Positions 1 through 6,287 of a stretch of 14,508 nucleotides of DNA are shown one piece after another. Source of the stretch: Candidatus Zophobacter franzmannii. GTDB lineage: Bacteria; Cloacimonadota; Cloacimonadia; Cloacimonadales; JAFGVF01. The notes beneath the pieces are model-generated. The model ran no database searches. It saw only the letters and a program-made list of their open reading frames with translations, and had not been told where the DNA came from. Numbering within the stretch: position 1 is the first letter of the stretch; the number at the start of each line of letters is the position of its first letter. The translations under genes were made by a program, and so were the position numbers. Location of the stretch: the NCBI GenBank assembly GCA_030765245.1, contig JAVCCX010000363.1, positions 1 through 14,508 of the forward strand. Reading direction: 5' to 3'.

Positions 1-1
1 C

Positions 2-352
2 ACTAAACATGGTGTTTTCATAACTATCTTTGAAGGTCTTACAGGACTTCTTCCTATTTCACGCATTCGTGAAGGTGAAGACTTCCATACTGGTGATAAG
101 ATTGAAATCATGATCACCAGAATCAATGCACCGGATAAGAGAATATCTTTGAACTACAAAGATGCTCCACCTGAAGAAGAAAGACCTCGCTATAACAGAG
201 ACTCTAATAACCGTGGTGGTGGTAATAATAGCAATAGTAGTAGCTATGGTGATAGAAGACCTCGTAATCCTCGTAGAGGAGACCAGTCTTGGAAGAAATT
301 CGCTACTGAAGATAAAGCAGTACCGGAAGACAATCCATTCTTCGACTTATAA
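2..352 (+). CDS. S1 RNA-binding domain protein, C-terminal part (ribosomal protein S1-like)
   Basis: This is the 3' end of a gene that runs in from the left edge; 116 residues are visible. Residues 1 to about 48 form most of one S1 (OB-fold) RNA-binding domain: HGVFITIFEG, then GLTGLLPISRI, a GDKIEIMI strand and a closing RISLNYKD. After it comes a low-complexity tail of about 65 residues rich in Arg, Asn, Gly and Ser (around 56-96), then an acidic end finishing in NPFFDL. S1 domains bind single-stranded RNA; a disordered basic tail would add nonspecific RNA affinity. The protein could be ribosomal protein S1 itself or another S1-repeat RNA-binding protein; the missing N-terminal part would decide. 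An Rho-independent terminator follows 20 bases after the TAA stop, so this is the last gene of its unit. Confidence 0.75.
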   Translation, partial: TKHGVFITIFEGLTGLLPISRIREGEDFHTGDKIEIMITRINAPDKRISLNYKDAPPEEERPRYNRDSNNRGGGNNSNSSSYGDRRPRNPRRGDQSWKKFATEDKAVPEDNPFFDL

Positions 353-371
353 ATAATATATTGATATAGAT

Positions 372-397
372 GGGCAGGATTTATCCTGCCCTTTTTT
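372..397 (+). terminator. Intrinsic terminator of the S1-domain gene
   Basis: GGGCAGGA (372-379) pairs with TCCTGCCC (384-391) around a TTTA-like loop and is followed by six T (392-397). The stem is GC-rich and perfect, and it sits 20 bases after the stop codon. Confidence 0.88.
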
Positions 398-463
398 AAT
401 TGTCTAAACTTATTAAGCAAACAACACATACGAACTTCAGGGATAAAGAGCAGCTCGCTCCAT

Positions 464-485
464 CAGTCTTCGCTAAGCTACGCCC
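464..485 (-). repeat. Copy 1 of a short dispersed motif (GGGCGTA-N7-GAAGACTG)
   Basis: Read on the minus strand, this stretch is GGGCGTA, seven variable bases, then GAAGACTG. The same arrangement with identical spacing occurs on the plus strand at 5768-5789. Both copies lie in intergenic DNA: this one is between the S1-gene terminator and the patatin stop codon. It may be part of a genome-wide intergenic repeat, but two copies in one window are thin evidence. Confidence 0.35.
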
Positions 486-517
486 AGACAAGAAAGTGTG
501 AGGGATTTCGATGGAAA

Positions 518-1461
518 CTACCTCTTCGGGTCTGTGAGTTCCTTTAGAAGTGGAAGTTTATCAGTAATGCTCTTCTTTATCCGAGCTAATTGTTTCTTAT
601 AGATATAAAGTGGATCGTATTTCCTTTGTTCAGCAAGATAATTACTGACAACCTTTTGAGCTGCCTTCTTACCAATTTCATAGAAATCATCCGCTTTATT
701 GAAGTCTTTAAAAGAGAATTTAGAGTTAAAGGTATTGATAACAATATCGGGATTCTCATTGATAATCTCGTTCACACTCAGATAGGCCTGGTTGCCATAC
801 ACACTTTCGAGGAGTGACTCGATGAAGTTAATATCTTTTTTACTGTTACTATTGCTTACATCCTCATCAAAGAAGGTGGCAGTCTTAGGTAAAGGTTCCT
901 GGACATTCACAGCAACGATAGTTAGGTCGGGATGGAGCTGTTTAGCAAAGTTGACTGGAAGCGGATACTCCACTCCCCCATCAAGGAAAAGATAATCACC
1001 ATACTTATAAGGTTTAAACACATAAGGTAAACTAGCAGAAGCTCGAAGAGCTTTCGAAAGTGGACCTTTATTGATAAGGATTGAGCGTCGGGAATGGATA
1101 TCATAGGCAACAGCACAGAAGGGTATCGGGCAATCCTCAATGTTCATCGAATCGGTACTCGCATCGAGTTCATCTTCCATAATCTTACCGTTGAAGAGTC
1201 CCTTCATACTGAAATCAAAATGAAGTGGATTCAAAAGGCGTTGATATTTGAAGTGATTAAACGCTTCCAAAATCCACTCGGGTGACTTACCAGAAGCATA
1301 CACTCCACCCACCATAGCTCCCATACTTGTACCCACAATTCCCTTTAATCTCAAAAGAAGTCTTCGAGTACTGCTAACACGCCTATATGAGCAAGCCCGA
1401 GGGCTGAGCCTCCACCTAATACAACTGCTACTTCTATTTTATCTGTTGAATCCAATGCCAT
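518..1461 (-). pseudogene. Patatin-like phospholipase, interrupted by a one-base frameshift
   Basis: The main reading frame (1354 down to 518, 278 codons from a TTG) carries the patatin nucleophile motif GTSMGAMVGG (Ser10 of that frame) and the catalytic DGG (Asp125), the usual Ser-Asp dyad of bacterial patatin lipid acyl hydrolases. It lacks the N-terminal glycine-rich oxyanion loop. That loop is encoded directly upstream in another frame: an ATG at 1461, preceded by AAGGA about nine bases away, opens 36 codons containing VVLGGGSALGLAHIGVLAVLED and ends in TGA at 1353-1351. Adding one base in the T-run around 1352-1356 joins both parts into a normal patatin of about 314 residues with family-typical spacing between the two motifs. 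The gene is thus either recently inactivated, recoded, or affected by a sequencing error. The loop reads GGGSALG, without the Arg often seen in GGGxRG. It is divergent from the carboxyltransferase operon, with no obvious functional link. Confidence 0.8.
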
Positions 1462-1564
1462 AATATCTGATCCTTCATATTGTAATAGTAATAATTTCCC
1501 TTGACTGATAAATAAATACAACTTTTCTATCAGCTAAATATGACTCTATACAGAAGGAGTTTCA
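1462..1564. promoter_or_regulatory. Divergent intergenic region with candidate mmdA promoter and dyad
   Basis: This 103-base gap separates the reconstructed patatin start from the carboxyltransferase operon and must hold both promoters. On the plus strand TTGACT (1501-1506) matches a sigma70 -35 box in five of six bases; no good -10 follows at 16-18 bases, so the promoter call is weak. A perfect inverted repeat CTGATA (1505-1510) / TATCAG (1528-1533) with a 17-base spacer overlaps that element and could be an operator. AGAAGGAG (1552-1559) is a strong ribosome binding site five bases before the ATG at 1565. Confidence 0.4.
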
Positions 1565-3118
1565 ATGTCAACTATAAAAGACAACATCACTAACTTATTG
1601 GAAGAAGAAAGAAAAATTGAGATGATGGGCGGAGAAGCCCAGATTGAGAAGCAACATAACAAGGGTAAGTTAACAGCTCGCGAGAGAATTGACCTTCTCT
1701 TTGATCCGGGAACTTTCCGTGAAATTGATAAGTTTGTGAAACATCGTTGTACAAACTTTGGGATGGAAAAGAAAGAGATACCGAGTGACGGAGTTGTAAC
1801 AGGTCATGGACTTATTAATGGCAGACCGGTATGTGCTTTTGCACAGGACTTTACTGCCAGAGCCGGGTCACTTGGTGAAATGCATGCAGCCAAAATCTGT
1901 AAGGTTATGGATATGGCAGGCAAATCCGGTGTACCATTCGTGGGAATCAACGATTCCGGTGGAGCTCGTATTCAAGAGGGTGTTGATGCACTTAAAGGAT
2001 ACGGTGATATCTTTATTCGTAACTCAAGATTCTCAGGAGTTATCCCTCAGATTTCTGCCATAATGGGGCCATGCGCCGGCGGTGCTGTTTATTCCCCTGC
2101 AATGACTGACTTCATCTACATGGTAAAGAACTCAAGCTTCATGTTTATTACAGGACCGGATGTTATCAGAGCCGTAACCGGTGAAATTACAACTCAGGAA
2201 GAGCTGGGTGGAGCTATGTCTCACAATGTCAAATCCGGTAATGCTCATTTCGCTTGCGATAGTGATGCAGATGCTATTGATGGTATTCGTGAACTCCTTA
2301 GCTTCCTTCCTAGTAATAATATGGAAGAGCCTCCTCGTAAACCAACTAATGATGCTCCGAATAGATTAGCACCGGAACTTGATTCTATCATTCCTGATAA
2401 TGCTATGATGGGCTACGATATGAAAGATGTAATCAAGACGATTGTCGATGATGGTTACATGTATGAACCGCATGAGTATTATGCTAAGAATATTATTATC
2501 AGTTTTGCCAGATTAGATGGTAGAACCGTTGGTATTATTGCTAATCAGCCGATTGTACTTGCAGGTTGTTTGGATATTGACGCATCTGATAAGGCTTCCC
2601 GCTTTATCCGTTTCTGCGATTCATTCAATATCCCACTCCTGACTATCGTTGATGTACCGGGATACTTACCGGGCACACATCAGGAATGGGCAGGTATTAT
2701 CCGCCATGGTGCTAAACTCCTTTGGGTTTACTCTGAGGCTACTGTACCTAAACTTACTGTTGTTACTCGTAAGAACTACGGTGGTTCATATATCGCTATG
2801 AGCTCTAAACATCTTGGTGCTGACATGATTTTCGCCTGGCCATCTGCAGAGATTGCTGTGATGGGAGCAAAAGGTGCAGCGAATGTCATCTACCGTTCTG
2901 AGATTAACAAAGCAGAAGACCCTGATGCTATGCGTGCGAAGAAAATTCATGAGTATGAAGAGCTCTTCAATAACCCTTACCGTGCTGCTGAGAGAGGTTA
3001 TGTTGATGCGATTATCCGTCCTGCTGAAACAAGAGCAAGATTGATTGATGCATTACAGATGCTATGCACTAAGAGTGAATCATTACCTCCTAAGAAACAT
3101 GGTAACATACCGGTTTAG
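1565..3118 (+). CDS. mmdA: Methylmalonyl-CoA carboxyltransferase 12S-type subunit (propionyl-CoA carboxylase beta / MmdA family)
   Basis: This 517-residue protein is a full-length acyl-CoA carboxyltransferase of the propionyl-CoA carboxylase beta / MmdA / transcarboxylase 12S family, with two crotonase-like halves. The N-half shows DSGGARIQEG at 130-139 and GPCAGGAVYSP at 168-178, whose Gly172-Gly173 form the CoA-ester oxyanion hole. The C-half shows KNYGGSY at 403-409 (Gly406-Gly407, second oxyanion hole) and WPSAEIAVMGAKGAA further on. Family members exchange a carboxyl group between methylmalonyl-CoA and biotin on a carrier protein; they do not make carboxybiotin from bicarbonate and ATP. 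No biotin carboxylase lies nearby, while a 5S-biotin protein is two genes on, so methylmalonyl-CoA:pyruvate transcarboxylase (EC 2.1.3.1) is the preferred reading. Alternatives are a sodium-pumping methylmalonyl-CoA decarboxylase or a propionyl-CoA carboxylase whose other subunits are elsewhere. The ATG has a strong AAGGAG site. Confidence 0.93.
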   Translation: MSTIKDNITNLLEEERKIEMMGGEAQIEKQHNKGKLTARERIDLLFDPGTFREIDKFVKHRCTNFGMEKKEIPSDGVVTGHGLINGRPVCAFAQDFTARAGSLGEMHAAKICKVMDMAGKSGVPFVGINDSGGARIQEGVDALKGYGDIFIRNSRFSGVIPQISAIMGPCAGGAVYSPAMTDFIYMVKNSSFMFITGPDVIRAVTGEITTQEELGGAMSHNVKSGNAHFACDSDADAIDGIRELLSFLPSNNMEEPPRKPTNDAPNRLAPELDSIIPDNAMMGYDMKDVIKTIVDDGYMYEPHEYYAKNIIISFARLDGRTVGIIANQPIVLAGCLDIDASDKASRFIRFCDSFNIPLLTIVDVPGYLPGTHQEWAGIIRHGAKLLWVYSEATVPKLTVVTRKNYGGSYIAMSSKHLGADMIFAWPSAEIAVMGAKGAANVIYRSEINKAEDPDAMRAKKIHEYEELFNNPYRAAERGYVDAIIRPAETRARLIDALQMLCTKSESLPPKKHGNIPV

Positions 3119-3126
3119 GAGCTGTA

Positions 3127-3315
3127 ATGGAAAATAATAAAAAGAAACAGATTGCAGCTATCACTGCAGTAATAGAGTATCTCCAGGCAGAACAGGCTCA
3201 AGCCCCTGCTATTGAGATTCAACCACCCAACATACCAACCAGTTGGGCGTTTTACGGTAGGCAGAATCAGATGATAAACAATCAGATGATGCAGCGCCGT
3301 GTCATTAAAAGATAA
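3127..3315 (+). CDS. Small MmdE / OadG-C-terminus-like subunit, 62 aa
   Basis: This 62-residue basic protein starts eight bases after the mmdA stop; AGGAG at 3117-3121 overlaps that stop and sits five bases before the ATG, so translational coupling is likely. Residues 5-25 (KKKQIAAITAVIEYLQAEQ) are predicted to form a helix; a Pro-rich linker follows (27-37), then SWAFYGRQNQM (39-49) and a basic end. The AAITA..I.YL helix followed by W-A-x-x-G-R-Q resembles the cytoplasmic C-terminal tail of sodium-pump decarboxylase gamma/delta subunits (OadG, MmdD) and the tiny epsilon subunit MmdE of Veillonella methylmalonyl-CoA decarboxylase, described as homologous to the delta tail. There is no transmembrane segment, and no pump beta subunit is in view. 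A soluble adaptor joining or stabilising the 12S and 5S-biotin proteins is my inference. The similarity is from memory and short, so homology is moderately sure and function is not. Confidence 0.75.
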   Translation: MENNKKKQIAAITAVIEYLQAEQAQAPAIEIQPPNIPTSWAFYGRQNQMINNQMMQRRVIKR

Positions 3316-3339
3316 GATTTAGATATAGCCGGAGGAATA

Positions 3340-5322
3340 ATGAATTTTGATAAACACGGTATTCTGCAAATGGCAGAGATGAACTACAATATTAACCGTC
3401 CTAAAGCTAAAAACCCTATTAAGATTCAGGATGTAACTTTTAGAGATGGGCATCAGTCACTGTTTGCTACTCGTGGAAGAACTGAAGACTTGATTGAAGT
3501 TGCTGAAGCTATGGACAACGTGGGCTTCTACTCAATGGAAGTCTGGGGTGGTGCTACTTTTGATGTAATGCATCGCTTTCTCGGTGAAGACCCATGGGAA
3601 CGCATCAGAACCCTGAAGAAGTATATTAAGAAAACTCCTTTCTCAATGTTACTTCGTGGTCAGAACCTTGTTGGTTACAGAAACTATGCTGATGATGTTG
3701 TTGAAGCCTTTGTCCAACGTGCTTGCGACAATGGTATCGACATCTTCCGCGTATTCGATGCGCTCAATGATTTCCGTAACTTTAAGACAGCTCTAAAGAT
3801 TATAAAGAAGAACAATAAGCATTTCCAGGGAACCATTTGTTACTCACTTACTGAGATGAGAATGGGTGGAGATGTATATAATATTGATTATTACCTGAAT
3901 AAGGCTAAAGAACTTGAAGCTCTTGGTGCAGACTCAATCTGTATTAAGGATATGGCCGGATTGATTGCACCTTATGATGCATATAACCTTATCAAAGCAC
4001 TCAAAGAGACTGTAAGTGTTCCAATCCACCTTCATACTCACTTTACCTCAGGAATGGGTGATTTGACCATCTTCAAAGCAATTGAAGCAGGAGTTGATAT
4101 CATTGATACTTGTATGGCTCCTTATGCCTACAGAACTTCTCATTCTGCTGTTGAACCTCTTGTAGTTTCCTTACTTGGAACTGATAGAGATACAGGCCTT
4201 GATATCAAGCATCTCGCTGTTATCGATAAAGAACTTGAAAAGATGATTCCTAAATATAAGCAGTTTGCTGATAACACCAAGCATGCTATTATTGATACTA
4301 ATGTTATCATTCATCAGACTCCCGGTGGTATGCTCTCTAATCTTGTTAATCAGCTCCGTCAAATGGATGCACTTGATAAACTCGATGAAGTATTTGAGAC
4401 ACTACCACAGGTTAGAAAAGACCTTGGATCTGTACCATTGGTAACTCCTACAAGTCAGATTGTGGGAATCCAGACAGTGAACAATGTGCTCTTCGATACA
4501 AAACCTGGTGAGTATAAATCAATTACTGAGCAGGTAAAAGACCTTTGCTATGGTCTCTATGGCAAAACAACTCTTAGTATCGATCCAAAAGTTAGTGCTC
4601 AGGCATTAAAGGGTTATCCTCGTGGTGAGACTCCAATCACCTGCCGTCCCGGTGATATTATTGAACCGGAACTTCCAGCTGTGCAAGAGAGCGTTAAAGG
4701 ACTTGCAAAAGACCTCGATGATGAACTTATTGTTGCCCTTTATCCTATTACAGGTAAACGCTTCTTAGAGTGGAAATATGGTAAGAAAGATATTCCTGCT
4801 GATGTGAAAGCTAAGACCATGGAAGATGTTAAAGCTGAAGAAGAGCTTATCAAGAAAGCTCTCAATGGTGGTATGATTGACAAACCTGTGAAAGAGATTC
4901 CACCAAAATCAGAGAATGTTCGTGAATTCGATGTCTATGTTGATGGTGATTATTTCAAGGTTGAAGTTGATGCAAAGGGTATGCCGGCAATCGCAGCCTC
5001 TGCCCCACGACCTGTATCAAAGGTTTCCGCACCAGCACCGGCTGCACCTAAACCGCAAGCAGCACCTGCTAAAGTAGCTCCGAAAGTTGTTGCAAGTGAA
5101 GGTGGAACTCCGATTGAAGCTCCTATGCCTGGTATGATTATCAGCTATGAGAAGAATGTTGGTGATCATGTTGATACCGGTGAAACAATCATGGTTCTTG
5201 AAGCTATGAAGATGTATAATAATATCCCAAGCCCTGTAACAGGAACTATAGTTGAGATTGCATTCTCATCGGGAGACTCTGTTGCTAAAGGTGATGCGTT
5301 ACTTGTAGTTAAAGCTGACTAG
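3340..5322 (+). CDS. oadA: 5S-type pyruvate/oxaloacetate carboxyltransferase fused to a biotin carrier domain (OadA/PycB-like)
   Basis: The 660-residue protein transfers carboxyl groups between biotin and pyruvate/oxaloacetate. Residues about 28-320 form an HMGL-like TIM barrel with RDGHQSL (Asp36), the lysine expected to be carboxylated in CIKDMAG (Lys203), and HLHTH (His232, His234); Asp, Lys and the two His hold the active-site metal in this family. Residues about 320-540 are the conserved carboxylase domain ending in YVDGDYFKVEV. An Ala/Pro-rich flexible linker (about 548-585) leads to a C-terminal biotinyl domain with EAMKMYN, where Lys624 is the biotin site 36 residues from the end. Its own GGAGG-like site (GGAGG, 3331-3335) precedes the ATG. 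Propionibacterium transcarboxylase keeps 5S and 1.3S as separate chains; here they are one. OadA of a sodium pump and PycB of two-subunit pyruvate carboxylase share this architecture, so the partner genes, not this sequence, decide the reaction. The neighbouring 12S gene favours transcarboxylase. Confidence 0.92.
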   Translation: MNFDKHGILQMAEMNYNINRPKAKNPIKIQDVTFRDGHQSLFATRGRTEDLIEVAEAMDNVGFYSMEVWGGATFDVMHRFLGEDPWERIRTLKKYIKKTPFSMLLRGQNLVGYRNYADDVVEAFVQRACDNGIDIFRVFDALNDFRNFKTALKIIKKNNKHFQGTICYSLTEMRMGGDVYNIDYYLNKAKELEALGADSICIKDMAGLIAPYDAYNLIKALKETVSVPIHLHTHFTSGMGDLTIFKAIEAGVDIIDTCMAPYAYRTSHSAVEPLVVSLLGTDRDTGLDIKHLAVIDKELEKMIPKYKQFADNTKHAIIDTNVIIHQTPGGMLSNLVNQLRQMDALDKLDEVFETLPQVRKDLGSVPLVTPTSQIVGIQTVNNVLFDTKPGEYKSITEQVKDLCYGLYGKTTLSIDPKVSAQALKGYPRGETPITCRPGDIIEPELPAVQESVKGLAKDLDDELIVALYPITGKRFLEWKYGKKDIPADVKAKTMEDVKAEEELIKKALNGGMIDKPVKEIPPKSENVREFDVYVDGDYFKVEVDAKGMPAIAASAPRPVSKVSAPAPAAPKPQAAPAKVAPKVVASEGGTPIEAPMPGMIISYEKNVGDHVDTGETIMVLEAMKMYNNIPSPVTGTIVEIAFSSGDSVAKGDALLVVKAD

Positions 5323-5325
5323 AAA

Positions 5326-5375
5326 GACCTTGCGAATGGTTGAGTGAAACGTGACCTCCGCAATGGTTGAATAAA
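5326..5375 (+). repeat. Imperfect short direct repeat after oadA
   Basis: GACCT...AATGGTTGA occurs at 5326-5343 and again at 5353-5370, offset by 27 bases, between the oadA stop and its terminator. The second copy differs in the middle (TGCGA against CCGCA). It may be a small local duplication; it encodes nothing convincing. Confidence 0.4.
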
Positions 5376-5381
5376 TAATAT

Positions 5382-5410
5382 AGCCCCTTCATCATGAAGG
5401 GGCTTTTTTT
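5382..5410 (+). terminator. Intrinsic terminator of the carboxyltransferase operon
   Basis: AGCCCCTTCA (5382-5391) and TGAAGGGGCT (5395-5404) form a perfect ten-pair stem with a three-base loop, followed by seven T (5404-5410). It ends the mmdA-small subunit-oadA transcript 60 bases after the last stop. Confidence 0.92.
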
Positions 5411-5490
5411 ATTCCCGGTAAACCTGCACCGCAGCGAAGTGTGGGGCGGGGATATTGCCTTCTTCATGGGAAGGGAAACTCCGATTTCTC

Positions 5491-5605
5491 TTTGCAATCA
5501 TAGTTTGCATTTTAAGTAGAGCGACTGCCCTCAGTTGCTTTGCAAACATGGCTTGCATTTTAAGTATAGCGACTGCCCTCAGTTGCTTTGCAAACATGGT
5601 TTGCA
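5491..5605. repeat. 48-bp tandem repeat, 2.4 copies, with nested hairpins
   Basis: Units start at 5491, 5539 and 5587, exactly 48 bases apart; the third is cut after about 19 bases. Each begins TTTGCAA, continues through TTGCATTTTAAGTA and CGACTGCCCTCAGTTGC, and differs from its neighbour at only a few positions. The start of each unit is an inverted repeat: in unit three TGCAAAC-ATG-GTTTGCA is perfect, while units one and two carry single changes. Because 48 is divisible by three, open frames persist on both strands and encode 16-residue repeats, but no start with a ribosome binding site supports translation. Confidence 0.85.
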
Positions 5606-5617
5606 CAAAGAAAGAGT

Positions 5618-5634
5618 ATAATTCTACGAATTAT
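5618..5634. repeat. Perfect 7-3-7 inverted repeat
   Basis: ATAATTC (5618-5624), TAC, GAATTAT (5628-5634). It lies 13 bases after the similarly built TGCAAAC-ATG-GTTTGCA at 5588-5604. It could be a small hairpin or a protein site; no T-run follows, so it is not a terminator. Confidence 0.6.
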
Positions 5635-5767
5635 CAGCAAGCGAGGGCACATGCTGTACTAAAAACACCACCACCTGCAAGGTCAGATCCCTCTATTCTC
5701 TACTTTCAATCGGGAAGACAACTACAACCCTTGCCCTCAAATTCACTACGGTCACTATGGCCTGCCG

Positions 5768-5789
5768 GGGCGTAACGAAGTGAAGACTG
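5768..5789 (+). repeat. Copy 2 of the GGGCGTA-N7-GAAGACTG motif
   Basis: GGGCGTA (5768-5774), seven variable bases, then GAAGACTG (5782-5789), spaced exactly as in the minus-strand copy at 464-485. A looser relative, GCGAAGTGTGGGGC, lies near 5432-5446. Confidence 0.35.
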
Positions 5790-5838
5790 GTCCAAGCTTC
5801 TGTTTGACATTTCCGGTTACTTCTTTCTCAACAAGACG

Positions 5839-5936
5839 CAGTGCCTGCACAGTGCAGAATCAGTGCGTTGATCTATAGGGACCAACGGCTAAGCAAAAAG
5901 TCCTCAAAAGCCCGAAACTCCGCATAAAACGCACTG
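5839..5936. other. Phased CAGTGC motifs and possible structured RNA
   Basis: CAGTGC recurs at 5839, 5850 and 5861, exactly 11 bases apart, about one helical turn. The third copy extends to CAGTGCGTT (5861-5869), which is perfectly complementary to AACGCACTG at 5928-5936. Inside the 58-base spacer GGGAC (5878-5882) can pair with GTCCT (5900-5904, one G-U pair) and GGCT (5887-5890) with AGCC (5909-5912); these two helices cross, as in a pseudoknot. The pattern could be protein sites on one DNA face or a folded RNA. It matches no RNA family I recognise. Confidence 0.35.
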
Positions 5937-6213
5937 TAGATTCAGATTATCATTGATTTTTGAAGAGAATGTAAACTCTCTGCAAGATAGCCTGAAATGT
6001 TGTAACTCTATGCAAAGGCCACTGTGTAAGTGCATTGTCAGAATTTCGGTCGGTCAAAAACTATTCATGCTAAGTTATTGAAAAAGTCACTGCGTAGACC
6101 GTATTAATGCCTTCTGAAAAATAAAACCTATCATTTCAACCTCTCGGTCATGTTCCTCCGAGCTTACAATTACTCCCCCTATTCACCTAAATCCATTTAT
6201 TTATAAGTGTTTA

Positions 6214-6243
6214 TTGAGAATGACATTGACATAATTGTATAGT
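6214..6243 (+). promoter_or_regulatory. Candidate sigma70-type promoter of mutAB
   Basis: TTGAGA (6214-6219) and TATAGT (6238-6243) each match the consensus in five of six bases and are 18 bases apart. Transcription would start near 6250, about 38 bases before the preferred mutA ATG. TTGACA at 6226-6231 is an alternative -35 but has a poor -10. Confidence 0.5.
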
Positions 6244-6287
6244 CCAAATATTTGAAGAAAAAATTGCCTATAACGGAGAGTATGATA

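Larger units (their letters stand above)
5411..6213. other. Long region without a credible gene
   Basis: No reading frame here has a ribosome binding site, protein-like composition and family resemblance together. The longest frames (5455-5775 plus, 5606-5409 minus) stay open mainly because they cross a 48-bp tandem repeat whose length is a multiple of three, so I do not call them. The stretch instead holds that repeat, perfect 7-3-7 inverted repeats, a copy of a dispersed motif, a phased CAGTGC triplet with a distant inverted partner, and an imperfect direct repeat at 5971-5987 / 6002-6017 (GTAAACTCTCTGCAAGA against GTAACTCTATGCAAAG). CTCGG (6143-6147) can pair with CCGAG (6158-6162). It may be intergenic repeat debris, a decayed gene or a noncoding RNA locus. 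Confidence 0.6.

Noticed and set aside
518..1354. TTG at 1354 as a genuine patatin start
   Set aside because: The product would lack the GGG oxyanion loop, which is encoded just upstream in another frame after an ATG with a ribosome site; a frameshifted longer gene is more likely.
5409..5606. 65-codon minus-strand frame with 16-residue repeats
   Set aside because: It starts with GTG with no ribosome binding site, lies over the tandem repeat and the terminator edge, and is best explained as repeat translation.
5455..5775. 106-codon plus-strand frame over the 48-bp repeat
   Set aside because: It stays open because the repeat length is a multiple of three; it has no clear ribosome binding site and looks unlike any protein I know.
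6016..6030. GCCACTG upstream of mutAB, resembling part of a cobalamin riboswitch
   Set aside because: The other conserved blocks, including the B12 box AGCCAGGAGACCTGCC and the GGTGAAATCC-like segment, are absent in the flanking bases, so the match is probably chance.
6252..6287. TTG at 6252 as the mutA start
   Set aside because: It coincides with the predicted transcription start and has no ribosome site; ATG codons at 6288 and 6303 have GGAG-type sites at good spacing.
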